The notes: a model not told the origin generated them from the sequence alone. Counted from the first letter of the stretch, positions 8,182 to 17,387 are shown. The stretch is DNA of 64,000 nucleotides from Halalkalibacillus sediminis (GCF_002844535.1 NZ_PJNH01000002.1:496001-560000), one strand, 5' to 3'. Translations and numbers: made by a program.

Positions 8182-9183
8182 ATACTCATAAAAGACCACG
8201 AAAAACCTCATCGCCTGCTTCAATCTCTGGTGATGCTCCAACGTATGGAGTTGAACGAAAGGGAGTTCGATGAGGTCAATCGAATCATGAGAACAGAGAT
8301 GTCCGGATACAAAGGGGAACTTAAACTCGATTATCCTCTGAGTCGTGTCCATTTTCCCAACCACATTCTCCACAGCATTAGACTCAGAAATCATGGAAGC
8401 CCATTTCAAATGGACAGTTTATTATTGACTCCAAGGTTTCTACTAATTATCGAAGCAAAAAATACTCCTGGAAAAATCTACTTTTCCACTCAGAATGATA
8501 AAATGGAGCGAGAGCTAGATGGCGAAATCTCCAAGTATGACAATCCAGTCACTCAGGTAGAAGAACAAAAATATCAACTCGAGCATTGGTGCTCTAACAG
8601 GAACCTTCCACCCATCCCGATAGAACACCTCGTAGTATTCACGAACAAAAATGTAGACCTTCAATTGAATGACTTCCCTTCCCGTGACAGGGGTGTCGAA
8701 CTATTTTCATTGAACAAGAAAATTCGTGAACTCTCCTCACAATATTCCCACTCTCTTACCTCGATGCATGGCTTAAAATCAATAGGACATCAAATTGCCC
8801 ATTCCCATAGTCCAAAAAAAGTAGACTTAATCAAAGAGCTCGGCCTATCTAAAAATGAAATCAAAAAAGGTGTCATATGTCCCTCATGCAACTATTTACA
8901 CATGTATTATCAAAAAAGAAAATGGTCATGCCCAAGGTGTTCCTATCGATCTGCCTCTGCATATATCGAAACATTAAAAGACTATTATATACTTGAATCA
9001 GATAAGATTAATACCTCTACATTCCAAAAAATCACTAAGCTAACAGCACGTCACCACGCCTACTATTATTTGAACAAGTTAAACCTTTCTGTAATTGGGG
9101 GAGGTAGATCACAAAAATACAAACTGGAGTTTAAAGGTGAGGACTTCAATTATTTGATAGCCCCCTCCCATTCACTTCCTTAA
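8182..9183 (+). CDS. NERD-domain (nuclease-related) protein with zinc ribbon
   Basis: The N-terminal half has the NERD pattern: 'SGYKGELKLDY', 'FQMDSLLLTPRFLLIIEAKN', and 'PVTQVEEQKYQLEHW', with the Asp, Glu-x-Lys and Gln of a restriction-like nuclease fold. The C-terminal part has a CPSC...CPRC zinc ribbon and a winged-helix-like tail. Role unknown; NERD is thought to act on nucleic acids. The start is unusual: GGAGGTG (8169-8175) lies 6 bases before an ATA codon at 8182, and reading from there gives 'MLIKDHEKP', a plausible family N-terminus. TTG (8167) and GTG (8173) upstream overlap the ribosome site itself. TATAAT at 8146-8151 is the likely -10. Confidence 0.8.
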   Translation: MLIKDHEKPHRLLQSLVMLQRMELNEREFDEVNRIMRTEMSGYKGELKLDYPLSRVHFPNHILHSIRLRNHGSPFQMDSLLLTPRFLLIIEAKNTPGKIYFSTQNDKMERELDGEISKYDNPVTQVEEQKYQLEHWCSNRNLPPIPIEHLVVFTNKNVDLQLNDFPSRDRGVELFSLNKKIRELSSQYSHSLTSMHGLKSIGHQIAHSHSPKKVDLIKELGLSKNEIKKGVICPSCNYLHMYYQKRKWSCPRCSYRSASAYIETLKDYYILESDKINTSTFQKITKLTARHHAYYYLNKLNLSVIGGGRSQKYKLEFKGEDFNYLIAPSHSLP

Positions 9184-9218
9184 TATAGTAAAATAACTAT
9201 CAAAGGGAGGTTAGAGAT

Positions 9219-10064
9219 ATGAAGACAGCCGTAGTCACGGATAGTACAGCCTACATATCTGAGTTCGAGCTTGAGCGATTCAAGATCCACGTGGTGCCGC
9301 TTAGCGTGAATTTCAGTGATGGGACATACCGTGAACAATTGGACATCACCACCAAAGAATTTTATGAAAAGGTGAAGTCAGAACAAGATCTACCAAAAAC
9401 GTCGCAACCATCAATCGGAGATGTGACGGATAAATATGAGGAACTCGCTGAAAATTATGACGCAATTATATCTATTCATTTATCCAGTGGTATCAGCGGG
9501 ACTTATCAAGCGGCCGTTTCAGCCGGAGACATGGTTGAAAACGTCGATGTCTATACATTTGATTCTGAAATCAGCTGTAAACCGCAAGGATATTACGCGA
9601 TTGAAGCGGCAAAACTTGCTCAAGAAGGTGTAGCCCCTGAGGAAATCATCGAGAGACTCAACCAAATGAAAGACGACATGCGCGCGTATTTCATGGTAGA
9701 TGATTTGAGTCATCTTGCACGTGGCGGCAGACTTTCTGGGGCATCAGCAATGGTGGGTAGCCTGCTCCAAGTAAAGCCACTTCTACACTTTGAAGATAAG
9801 AAGATCGTACCTTTCGAGAAAATACGTACGAGCAAGAAAGCGTTCAAACGCATGGAGCAGCTATTGAGCGAAACAGCGGAAGAAGCTGACAAAGTACAAG
9901 CAGTAATCATCCATGCTGAACGTGAACAAATCGCTAATGACTGGAAACAAGATCTCGAGTCGCGATTAGATAACGTCGATTTCGAAATCAGTTATTTCGG
10001 TCCCGTCATCGGAACGCATTTAGGTGAGGGTGGCATCGGCCTCGCATGGTATAAGGTCAAGTAA
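9219..10064 (+). CDS. DegV-family fatty-acid-binding protein
   Basis: A 281-residue two-domain DegV protein. It opens with 'AVVTDSTAYIS', and contains 'KTSQPSIGDV', 'ISIHLSSGISGTYQAA' and 'LSHLARGGRLSGASAMVGSLLQVKP', all typical lipid-pocket segments. DegV/FakB proteins present a fatty acid to the kinase FakA for incorporation into phospholipid. In B. subtilis the paralogue YviA sits at this same place, after degU. Strong AAAGGGAGG ribosome site; 35 bases after the NERD gene. Confidence 0.92.
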   Translation: MKTAVVTDSTAYISEFELERFKIHVVPLSVNFSDGTYREQLDITTKEFYEKVKSEQDLPKTSQPSIGDVTDKYEELAENYDAIISIHLSSGISGTYQAAVSAGDMVENVDVYTFDSEISCKPQGYYAIEAAKLAQEGVAPEEIIERLNQMKDDMRAYFMVDDLSHLARGGRLSGASAMVGSLLQVKPLLHFEDKKIVPFEKIRTSKKAFKRMEQLLSETAEEADKVQAVIIHAEREQIANDWKQDLESRLDNVDFEISYFGPVIGTHLGEGGIGLAWYKVK

Positions 10065-10172
10065 TTTTTATGAAAAGATTTGGCTGCACCCATCAAGCAT
10101 AATTTTAAAATTTATAATAGTGGAGCAGATGTGTTTGGCCATCTGCTTCCAAAAATGAAAGGTGATTGTTAT

Positions 10173-11522
10173 ATGGAAGGAACGCTCACTGCAGGGTTCC
10201 TGCAACACCTGTCTCAGCTTTACTCCGGAAGACTTTTGCTCCGACAAGAATACGATTTAACCCCTATAATCTTCAAACAGCTACTCCAAGAAAGATACCT
10301 CAGAGAAACTCCAGGAATAATCTACAAGTTTGGCTTCCCTCAATGTCAGCGATGTCTCAATATACAATCTAAATATTTTGGAAGACTGCCTGATCGGTCA
10401 ATCTATTGCCGGAAATGTATTCAAATGGGTAGAGTGAGTGAAAAAGAACCTTTATTTGAGTGGATTAGTGATGTTCCTGCTATGACAAATGTTGAACAAC
10501 CGTGTCAGTGGGAAGGTGAACTTACCTTGCTACAAGAAAAAGCTTCCCTAGCAATCGCCGAAACGATCCGAAAGAATGAACAACTTTTGATCGAAGCTGT
10601 TTGTGGAGCAGGGAAAACCGAAATGCTTTATGCGGGAATCGATTTTGCAATCAGGGAAGGTAAGCGAGTTTGTATAGCAACTCCGCGGTCAGATGTCGTC
10701 CGAGAATTAGCTCCACGATTAAGAAGAGATTTCCCCCGAATTAAAGCAGCCGCTTTGTACGGAGGTTCAACCGAAAAAGATCAACAAGCACATTTGGTCA
10801 TTGCAACTACTCACCAACTTTTAAGGTACAAAAATTCATTCGATGTTGTGATTATAGACGAAGTCGATGCATTTCCATTCCACCACGATAAAATGTTACC
10901 GAAAGCAGTAGGTAGAGCAGTCAAAGATAACCATGCAAAAATCTACCTGACAGCTACCCCTAGGCTGGATATGAAACTTGCTTCATTGACAAGAAAAATC
11001 CCAACTGTTTCAATCCCTCAACGATTTCATGGCCACCCGTTACCTGTACCTCAGTTCAAACAAATATTCCGACTGAACAAACATTTAGATGAACAAAGCT
11101 TGCACCCGAAAATCAAAGAATGGATGAAAGCTAGGGGCGATAGACGTTACCTATTGTTCGCGTCAACTGTCGCTATGGCTAAGAAACTATCAGATGAATT
11201 AGGCGACGTGCCTTATGTCCATTCCGAAAGCCCCAACCGGAAAGGGCTCATCCAAAAATTTCGTAATAAAGAAATGCAGGCCTTAATCACCACCACGATT
11301 TTAGAAAGAGGGGTGACTTTCCCTTCAATTGATGTTGCTGTTATTCAAGCTGATCATAAAGTATTCGACGAAGCTGCCCTCGTCCAAATTGCAGGACGTG
11401 CTGGAAGAAGTGCGAATGATCCAACGGGGGATGTCACTTTCTTTTTCGAAGCGAAAACACATGCAATTGTCCAGGCGAGAAAGTATACATTAAATAAAAA
11501 TCGAGAAGCGGGTTTAATGTGA
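10173..11522 (+). CDS. comFA: Competence ATP-dependent DNA helicase/translocase ComFA
   Basis: A 449-residue DEAD-like helicase used for uptake of transforming single-stranded DNA. From this start Cys58, Cys61, Cys79 and Cys82 form the N-terminal zinc site; Walker A 'CGAGKTE' is at 145-149, Walker B is 'IIDEVDAFP', motif III 'LTATP', and motif VI 'QIAGRAGRS'. The frame is open back to a TTG at 10080, but that codon has no ribosome site, while AAAGGTGA lies 7 bases before the ATG at 10173, and a TATAAT (10113-10118) lies between the two. In B. subtilis the operon depends on ComK; I found no clear ComK box. comFC follows at once. Confidence 0.93.
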   Translation: MEGTLTAGFLQHLSQLYSGRLLLRQEYDLTPIIFKQLLQERYLRETPGIIYKFGFPQCQRCLNIQSKYFGRLPDRSIYCRKCIQMGRVSEKEPLFEWISDVPAMTNVEQPCQWEGELTLLQEKASLAIAETIRKNEQLLIEAVCGAGKTEMLYAGIDFAIREGKRVCIATPRSDVVRELAPRLRRDFPRIKAAALYGGSTEKDQQAHLVIATTHQLLRYKNSFDVVIIDEVDAFPFHHDKMLPKAVGRAVKDNHAKIYLTATPRLDMKLASLTRKIPTVSIPQRFHGHPLPVPQFKQIFRLNKHLDEQSLHPKIKEWMKARGDRRYLLFASTVAMAKKLSDELGDVPYVHSESPNRKGLIQKFRNKEMQALITTTILERGVTFPSIDVAVIQADHKVFDEAALVQIAGRAGRSANDPTGDVTFFFEAKTHAIVQARKYTLNKNREAGLM

Positions 11523-11557
11523 GTCGATAAAATAACTCATTAGTTAGGAGTGTGCCT

Positions 11558-12241
11558 GTGCATTGTCATTTATGTATGGAAGATGTGATTCAAGAGTTTA
11601 CCTGGAAGGACCTTTTCCAAGTGAATTACCTTTATTTGTGTAAATCATGCGAAGGTCAGTTTGAAAAATTAGATGTTTTCAAGTTGAGGTGTGAAAAGTG
11701 CTCTCGCCCGCTAGAACAAGGGGGTATATGCCGAGACTGTCATGAATGGGAAAATAGATTCGGAAAAGACCCTTTAGATAGGAATTTGTCCATTTTTACT
11801 TACAATGAGTTTATGAAGGAACAAATTGCGATATATAAGTACCGAGGAGATTACGAGATTGTCTTTTCATGGCAAGAGGAACTAAGGAGAGTATATCTAA
11901 AACATTATAAAAAAGATAAGTTCACCCTTATTCCAATCCCTTTATCCGAGGAAAGGCAATTTGAAAGGGGGTTTAACCAAGCTGAAGGAATTGCTAGATG
12001 CATAGGAACGAACATCAATCAGAGTCTTGTTCGAACTCAACATACTGAAAAGCAATCGAAACGGAAAAAGAGGCAACGGATGGAAGCCACGAACCCTTTC
12101 CTGATAAATGGAGAAGTCCCAAAGCGCGCATTGATTATTGATGACATTTACACGACTGGAACGACGATTCGTCAGGCCGCACAGTGTTTAAGAGAAGCGG
12201 GTGCTGAAGAAGTAGAGTCCCTGACATTGATTCGTAGCTAG
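11558..12241 (+). CDS. comFC: Competence protein ComFC, phosphoribosyltransferase-like
   Basis: A 227-residue protein with an N-terminal zinc-finger region (CHLC, CKSC, CEKC, CRDC) and a C-terminal PRTase fold carrying the PRPP loop 'ALIIDDIYTTGTT'. ComFC is needed for efficient transformation and is cytosolic. I choose GTG at 11558, 7 bases after AGGAG, giving 'MHCHLCMED'; a GTG two codons upstream nearly touches the ribosome site. comFB, which separates comFA and comFC in B. subtilis, is absent: only 35 bases lie between the genes. Confidence 0.92.
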   Translation: MHCHLCMEDVIQEFTWKDLFQVNYLYLCKSCEGQFEKLDVFKLRCEKCSRPLEQGGICRDCHEWENRFGKDPLDRNLSIFTYNEFMKEQIAIYKYRGDYEIVFSWQEELRRVYLKHYKKDKFTLIPIPLSEERQFERGFNQAEGIARCIGTNINQSLVRTQHTEKQSKRKKRQRMEATNPFLINGEVPKRALIIDDIYTTGTTIRQAAQCLREAGAEEVESLTLIRS

Positions 12242-12258
12242 TTTTTCGCTCCAAACCC

Positions 12259-12285
12259 TTTGTAATCGAAAACTTCTGCCGATAT
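12259..12285 (+). promoter_or_regulatory. Sigma-D-like promoter of yvyF
   Basis: Perfect sigma-D -10 GCCGATAT (12278-12285), 32 bases before the yvyF ATG. The -35 is poor (TTTG at 15 bases). The -10 continues as ATAAT, so an overlapping sigma-A TATAAT is present. Confidence 0.6.
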
Positions 12286-12316
12286 AATATATAAAAAGGA
12301 AGTCGAGGGGATCATC

Positions 12317-12742
12317 ATGGGTGAACTGGCGAATTGTCCGGAATGTGGGACATTGTTTGTCAAAGGTGCACAGACCGTTTGTCGCGATTGTTATTTAGAA
12401 GAGGAAGATAAGTTTCAGCGAGTTTACGAGTTTTTGCGTAAAAAGAAAAATAGAACAGCGACATTGAATGAAGTTTCAGAGAAAACAGAAGTGGAAGAGA
12501 AGCTAATATTAAAATTCATGAAACAAAAGCGTATTCATGCTTCTTCTTTCCCAAATTTAATGTACGATTGTGAACGTTGCGGGAATAAAATATATGAAGG
12601 AAAGCTATGCAAAAACTGCATAGGCGAAATTCAGCAAGACTTAGACACAGAAGATCAAGGCCAGACGATTGCAGAAAAAGAGAAAAGTGATACGACTGGT
12701 GCTTATATAAATGTGAACAAAGAGAACCGCTGGAGTAGATAG
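12317..12742 (+). CDS. yvyF: Flagellar operon protein YvyF
   Basis: A 141-residue protein with paired zinc-binding cysteines at both ends ('CPECGTLF', 'CRDCY', 'CERCGNKI', 'CKNCIG') around a small helix-turn-helix-like centre. It belongs to the family found just upstream of flgM in Bacillaceae flagellar clusters; B. subtilis YvyF is the positional and sequence counterpart. Its molecular role is not established; the zinc ribbons suggest nucleic acid or protein binding. GTCGAGGGG precedes the ATG. Confidence 0.88.
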   Translation: MGELANCPECGTLFVKGAQTVCRDCYLEEEDKFQRVYEFLRKKKNRTATLNEVSEKTEVEEKLILKFMKQKRIHASSFPNLMYDCERCGNKIYEGKLCKNCIGEIQQDLDTEDQGQTIAEKEKSDTTGAYINVNKENRWSR

Positions 12743-12774
12743 AGGGAGAAAAGAACTAATTTTCGGCTCAATAT

Positions 12775-12801
12775 TAAAGAAGCGTAAATATTTGCCGATA
12801 T
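12775..12801 (+). promoter_or_regulatory. Sigma-D promoter of flgM operon
   Basis: TAAA (12775-12778), exactly 15 bases, GCCGATAT (12794-12801): an exact match to the sigma-D consensus. It lies 45 bases before flgM. Confidence 0.88.
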
Positions 12802-12846
12802 AATACATGAATAAAAAGCTCGTTCGAACGAAGGGGTGAACAAAAA

Positions 12847-13116
12847 ATGAAAATTAATCCATTGAAAAACACGACTTTTAATCCTTATCAAAAACAAATA
12901 CAAAAATCAGAAGACATAAAAACTAACGTTCAGCAACCAGATAAATTAGAAATTTCTTCTCAAGCGAAAGAACTTCAAAAAGGTAATGAAATTGAAAAAG
13001 CCCGCCAGGAGAAGGTAGAAGACTTAAAACAACAAGTTCAGGACGGTAAATACAACGTAGATTCACAGAAGACGGCGGAGAAAATGGTTGATTTCTGGTC
13101 TAACCGCCGCATGTAA
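12847..13116 (+). CDS. flgM: Anti-sigma-D factor FlgM
   Basis: An 89-residue polar protein beginning 'MKINPLKNTTFNPYQKQ', with a helical C-terminal half ending 'QKTAEKMVDFWSNRRM', the pattern of FlgM. It holds sigma-D inactive until the hook-basal body is complete. GAAGGGGTG precedes the ATG. A perfect sigma-D promoter just upstream shows the usual feedback, in which sigma-D makes its own inhibitor. flgN follows after 15 bases. Confidence 0.93.
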   Translation: MKINPLKNTTFNPYQKQIQKSEDIKTNVQQPDKLEISSQAKELQKGNEIEKARQEKVEDLKQQVQDGKYNVDSQKTAEKMVDFWSNRRM

Positions 13117-13131
13117 AGGAGGCTTTAACCT

Positions 13132-13629
13132 TTGAGTGTTCAAGCCATTATCGAAAAACTAGAGAAAATCTATCAACTACATGAAAGTCTTTTAAAGTTA
13201 TCAAAGGAAAAAACAGAGCAGATCAAATTGAATGAGATTGAATCTTTCAATCAGATACTGATGACGGAACGTAAGCATGTTCAGGCAATTGAACAGCTCG
13301 AGGCAAAGCGGGTCGAGGAGACACAAGCTTGGTTCCAACAAAACGCTCCAGATGTTCGAGAGCAGACAATTAACTCGCTTATTGGACAGTTAGAAGACTC
13401 CGACGAAAAAAATAAGTTAGAAAAACTATATGGCGATTTCATCATATTGCTAGCTGACTTGAAGCAGCAAGAAAAGCTCAATCATGATTTGACTCAGCAG
13501 TCACTTCAATTTGTACAGCTATCTTTAGAGATGATCCAGCCAAAATATCAATCAGATTTGAATTATAAGAAACCGACCAAGAGTCAGGGTCAACGTGGAA
13601 ATACATCCGCGTTCGATTCGAGAGCATAG
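13132..13629 (+). CDS. flgN: Flagellar export chaperone FlgN
   Basis: A 165-residue, almost wholly helical protein (coiled coil about residues 5-140) in the position of B. subtilis flgN (yvyG). FlgN chaperones the hook-associated proteins FlgK and FlgL, whose genes follow directly. TTG start, 9 bases after AAAGGAGG. The C-terminus is disordered and basic. Confidence 0.88.
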   Translation: MSVQAIIEKLEKIYQLHESLLKLSKEKTEQIKLNEIESFNQILMTERKHVQAIEQLEAKRVEETQAWFQQNAPDVREQTINSLIGQLEDSDEKNKLEKLYGDFIILLADLKQQEKLNHDLTQQSLQFVQLSLEMIQPKYQSDLNYKKPTKSQGQRGNTSAFDSRA

Positions 13630-13645
13630 CGAGAGGAGCATTTGC

Positions 13646-15196
13646 ATGACGTCTACATTTCATGGTTTAGAAGTCGCACGCCGGGCGTTGTTCACACAAC
13701 AGTCCGCACTACATACGACAGGTCACAACATTTCCAATGCGAATACGGAAGGTTACTCAAGACAACGAGTCAACTTCGAAGCAACGAGCCCTTTCCCGAC
13801 ACCTGGACGAAATCGTCCCGAAATGCCAGGTCAACTAGGAACAGGTGTAACTGCGGCAGATATTGAACGTGTTCGTGATGAATTTTTAGACTATCAGTAT
13901 CGTACAGAGAACACGAAGTCAGGGTACTGGACAGAACGTTCAAGTGCATTGAGCAGAATGGAAAATATCATGAATGAACCGAGTGAAAGTGGACTAGGCG
14001 AGGCGATGAACCAGTTCTGGAACTCCATTCAGGACGTGGCGACGAACCCGGAAGATGGCGGTGCTCGTAAGGTCATGCAACAACGCGGAGTTGCTCTTGC
14101 AGACACGATGAATTACTTACATAATTCTCTTTCTGATGTTCAAGGTGAACTGAAGAACCAAATGGATACAGGCGCTAAAGAGGTTAATGCCCTTCTAACA
14201 CAAATCGGTGATCTGAACGCTCAAATTGCTCGTGTAGAACCGAATGGATACCTACCGAACGATTTATATGATAAGCGTGATCAACTAGTCGATCAGCTAT
14301 CTGAGTTTGTAAATGTTGATGTTTCTTATGAATCGAACGGGGGACACTCTAAGAGCAGTGCGATGGGACAAGCCGTTATCACTTTAGTTGATAATAATGG
14401 CAATGACATGACTACAGGTGGTAATCCTGTAGAGCTAATTAACGGAGATAATGAATTAAAAGGTTTTTCTTTTGAATATTCTGATGAAAATGTATCAGGA
14501 GTGAGTGTTGGTGACTTGAATGACGGTGAAGTTACGAACACAGACACGATAGCCGCAGCAGACTTCACTTCAACAGGAGCATTGCAAGGATTAATGCATG
14601 CGAATGGTTATGTAGATGAAAATGGTGACATCAAAGGTGACTATGCAGACATGATTAGTGACCTGAATACATTGGCTTACGAATTTGCGACGGAATTCAA
14701 TAATATTCACCAATCAGGTTATGACCTTAATGGAGATGCAGGAGTCGCATTTTTTGACACTACAGGTCTCGACGCAACGAATGCAGCGGCGAACTTGGAT
14801 CTCACCGATTCACTGAAAAATAATGAGAACTTGATTGCAGCTTCAAACGAGCCAGGCGGCGTCGCTGGTAATGGCGAGAATGCCTTAGATTTAGCGAATA
14901 TAAAAGATTACTCTTCAGGCAATTTAGATGGGAATTCAGTCAGTAAATTTTATGAAGGGATGATTGGTGAGCTAGGTGTTAAAGCTCAAGAAGCTAATCG
15001 CCTTGTCAACAATAGCGAAGGTTTGAAACAATCAGTCGAAAACAGTCGTCAATCTGTAAGTGGTGTTTCTTTAGATGAGGAAATGTCGAATATGATCAAG
15101 TTCCAACATGCTTATAATGCAGCTGCACGTAATATGACAGCTGTCGATGAAATGTTAGACCGAATCATTAATCAAATGGGAATCGTCGGAAGGTAG
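13646..15196 (+). CDS. flgK: Flagellar hook-associated protein 1 FlgK
   Basis: A 516-residue hook-filament junction protein. The N-terminus 'FHGLEVARRALFTQQSALH' then 'GHNISNANTEGYSRQRVN' is the conserved rod/hook motif, and the C-terminus 'DEEMSNMIKFQHAYNAAARN' is the matching helix; both form the D0 core. The middle is acidic and variable. GAGAGGAG lies 7 bases before the ATG at 13646; the frame is open further upstream into flgN but has no ribosome site there. Exported by the flagellar type III apparatus. Confidence 0.96.
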   Translation: MTSTFHGLEVARRALFTQQSALHTTGHNISNANTEGYSRQRVNFEATSPFPTPGRNRPEMPGQLGTGVTAADIERVRDEFLDYQYRTENTKSGYWTERSSALSRMENIMNEPSESGLGEAMNQFWNSIQDVATNPEDGGARKVMQQRGVALADTMNYLHNSLSDVQGELKNQMDTGAKEVNALLTQIGDLNAQIARVEPNGYLPNDLYDKRDQLVDQLSEFVNVDVSYESNGGHSKSSAMGQAVITLVDNNGNDMTTGGNPVELINGDNELKGFSFEYSDENVSGVSVGDLNDGEVTNTDTIAAADFTSTGALQGLMHANGYVDENGDIKGDYADMISDLNTLAYEFATEFNNIHQSGYDLNGDAGVAFFDTTGLDATNAAANLDLTDSLKNNENLIAASNEPGGVAGNGENALDLANIKDYSSGNLDGNSVSKFYEGMIGELGVKAQEANRLVNNSEGLKQSVENSRQSVSGVSLDEEMSNMIKFQHAYNAAARNMTAVDEMLDRIINQMGIVGR

Positions 15197-15206
15197 GTGA
15201 CAATTG

Positions 15207-16103
15207 ATGCGCGTAACACAAGGAATGTTAAACAATAACATGCTTCGTAACGTAAGCCAAAGCTATAACCAAATGGATAAGTACATGGATCAACTGTCAA
15301 CAGGGAAAAAGATCAACCGTCCTTCTGATGATCCGGTGGTTGCCATGCGAGGAGTCAGCCATCGTGAAAGCCTGGCTAAGGTTGAACAGTTTGAACGAAA
15401 TATTTCTGAGGTCAATAGCTGGATGGATAACTCTGATGCGACGATGAATGAAGCAGGAAATGCTCTGCATAAAGTGCGTGAACTAGTTATCCAAGCTAGT
15501 AACGACACTTATGAAGAAAGCCAAAGAGAAAACATTAGTAAAGAAGTCTCTCAACTTCGTGATCATCTAAAAGAGTTAGCTAATACTAAAGTGAATAATA
15601 AATATATTTTTAACGGGTCTAACACTACTGAACCTCGTTTTAATGAAGATGGCACATTGAATGTACCTAATCCGGGAGATGCTCCTAATAATCAACCTGT
15701 GAATATTGAAGTATCTGAAGGTGTTAGACTTCAGGCAAACGTTAACCCAAATGAAGTATTCAGTCAAGATATGTTCGATGATTTAGATGATTTGGTTGCA
15801 AAACTTGAAGATGAAAATGCAACACCAAAAGAATTAGATTCATTTATTTCAGATATGGATCAACATAGCCAAAACTTAGTTAATGAACGCGCGGACCTTG
15901 GCGCTCGGATGAATCGAGTGGAAATGGTCGAAGATCGCCTCGGTCAACAAAATGTCTCTGTATCAAAATTGATGTCTGATAACGAAGATGCAGATATAGA
16001 AGAAGTAATCATGAACTTGAAAATGCAAGAGAGTGTCCACCGAGCATCATTAGGTGCTGGAGCCAGAATTATGCAACCATCGTTATTGGACTTTTTAAGA
16101 TAA
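15207..16103 (+). CDS. flgL: Flagellar hook-associated protein 3 FlgL
   Basis: A 298-residue flagellin-like junction protein. It has the N-terminal 'MRVTQGMLNNNMLRNVSQSY' region, 'LSTGKKINRPSDDP', and a C-terminal helix 'EEVIMNLKMQESVHRASLGA'. It joins hook and filament together with FlgK. Its ATG is 6 bases after AGGTAGGTGA; the gene starts 10 bases after flgK. Followed by a hairpin that may partially end the flgM-flgL unit. Confidence 0.95.
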   Translation: MRVTQGMLNNNMLRNVSQSYNQMDKYMDQLSTGKKINRPSDDPVVAMRGVSHRESLAKVEQFERNISEVNSWMDNSDATMNEAGNALHKVRELVIQASNDTYEESQRENISKEVSQLRDHLKELANTKVNNKYIFNGSNTTEPRFNEDGTLNVPNPGDAPNNQPVNIEVSEGVRLQANVNPNEVFSQDMFDDLDDLVAKLEDENATPKELDSFISDMDQHSQNLVNERADLGARMNRVEMVEDRLGQQNVSVSKLMSDNEDADIEEVIMNLKMQESVHRASLGAGARIMQPSLLDFLR

Positions 16104-16110
16104 AGTTAAG

Positions 16111-16143
16111 AAGCTATCTGTGAGGAGCAGATAGCTTTTCTAT
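16111..16143 (+). terminator. Intrinsic terminator or attenuator after flgL
   Basis: Perfect 10-bp stem AAGCTATCTG / CAGATAGCTT (16111-16120 with 16128-16137) followed by TTCTATT. The U tract is short, so read-through into yviE-fliW-csrA is likely. Confidence 0.7.
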
Positions 16144-16159
16144 TAAGTAGGTGAATGAA

Positions 16160-16714
16160 GTGAACTTCCCACAAATTACGATGCAATCCCAAATGGCGAA
16201 AATAGGTATCAATACGACACAAGGTCAGCAGTCGATCCAACAACCGAAAGCACAATTATCCATTCAACAACCAAAAGCAGAAGTATCTATAGATCGCCGT
16301 CCACCGCAGTTATCCATTGATCAGTCACAGGCGTGGAAGGACATGGAGATATACGGGCCGCTTGAAGCTTCAAAAAGGAGTGCGCAAGCTGGTAAACAAG
16401 CCTGGTTACAATCAATGGCTGATGATTCCCGCGAAGGAGATCAGCTGATGAAAATCGAATCAGGCGGAAAACCGATTGCTTTGATTGCTCAAAATAAGGC
16501 TAATCCTCCGATGAAAGAATTCAACGTAGGATGGATCCCTTCACATGGATCAGTTAAAATTGATTATGACCCTGGTGATACAAACATTCAGGTTCAACAG
16601 AATGAACCTATTATTCAGGTGACCGCACAAAAACCTATGATCGACTACCAGGGTGGTAGTATAGAAACCTTCATAAGACAACCAAACGATTTACAAATAG
16701 ATGTTGAGATTTAG
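16160..16714 (+). CDS. yviE: Flagellar-cluster protein YviE
   Basis: A 184-residue protein of the YviE family. Its N-terminal third repeats a short 'QLSIQQPKA'-like motif ('QQSIQQPKAQLSIQQPKAEV'), and the C-terminal part has beta-rich segments. In B. subtilis yviE also lies between flgL and fliW; its function is not established. I choose GTG at 16160, 6 bases after AGGTGA, giving 'MNFPQITMQSQ'; another GTG at 16151 overlaps the ribosome site. Confidence 0.85.
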   Translation: MNFPQITMQSQMAKIGINTTQGQQSIQQPKAQLSIQQPKAEVSIDRRPPQLSIDQSQAWKDMEIYGPLEASKRSAQAGKQAWLQSMADDSREGDQLMKIESGGKPIALIAQNKANPPMKEFNVGWIPSHGSVKIDYDPGDTNIQVQQNEPIIQVTAQKPMIDYQGGSIETFIRQPNDLQIDVEI

Positions 16715-16729
16715 AAAGGATGAAATACT

Positions 16730-17161
16730 TTGAATGTAAGTACAGTTTATTTTGGAGAAGTGACAGTCGATTCATCAAAAATTATTCAATTTGAAAATGG
16801 ATTGCCAGGGTTTAACGATGCAAAAGAATTTGTGTTAATAGACATTGAAGGTAACCCAACCTTCCAAGTGCTTCAATCAATAGGTAAAGAAGATTTGGCA
16901 TTTGTTGTGACAAACCCATTTCTGATTTATTCGAATTATGAATTCGATGCAGACGATCAAGCGCTAGAAAAATTAAAACTAGAAACGAACGAGCATCTAG
17001 TAGTCAAATGTATTTTGACGCTCGAAAAACCGTTTGAGCAATCTACCATAAATCTTAAAGCACCGATCATTATCAACGCCCAAACTAGGCAAGCTAAACA
17101 AATTGTACTTAAAGAGGATAAATTCCATACAAAACATCCAATACAACAAGGAGGGGAGTAA
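16730..17161 (+). CDS. fliW: Flagellar assembly factor FliW
   Basis: A 143-residue beta-barrel protein with '[18 protein letters not shown]' near the start, typical of FliW. FliW binds either flagellin or CsrA: when flagellin accumulates inside the cell FliW is titrated, CsrA is freed and hag translation is blocked. TTG start behind AAAGGATGA. Its last codons contain the csrA ribosome site, and csrA starts 1 base after its stop, so the two are translationally coupled. Confidence 0.95.
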   Translation: MNVSTVYFGEVTVDSSKIIQFENGLPGFNDAKEFVLIDIEGNPTFQVLQSIGKEDLAFVVTNPFLIYSNYEFDADDQALEKLKLETNEHLVVKCILTLEKPFEQSTINLKAPIIINAQTRQAKQIVLKEDKFHTKHPIQQGGE

Positions 17162-17162
17162 C

Positions 17163-17387
17163 ATGCTCGTACTGACACGCAAAACTGGCGAAGCCATACA
17201 TATTGGTGATGATATTCAATTGAAAGTTATTGCAGTCGATGGCGACCAAGTCAAAATCGGTATCGATGCTCCCCGAAATGTAGATATTCACCGTTCAGAA
17301 ATTTATGAACAAATCTTAGAAGCGAACCAACAAGCTGCCCAGACAAAAAATACCCTAGACCTGTTAAAAAATTTCAAAAAGGACTAA
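17163..17387 (+). CDS. csrA: RNA-binding translational repressor CsrA
   Basis: A 74-residue CsrA with '[19 protein letters not shown]', '[18 protein letters not shown]', the RNA-contact residues near both ends and the extended C-terminal helix seen in the FliW-responsive type. It blocks translation of hag mRNA. Start at the ATG at 17163 behind GGAGGGGAG. Its own 3' end contains the -35 element of the hag promoter. Confidence 0.97.
   Translation: MLVLTRKTGEAIHIGDDIQLKVIAVDGDQVKIGIDAPRNVDIHRSEIYEQILEANQQAAQTKNTLDLLKNFKKD

Noticed and set aside
10080-10172. Longer ComFA N-terminus from TTG 10080
   Set aside because: No ribosome site there, and a good one exists for ATG 10173.
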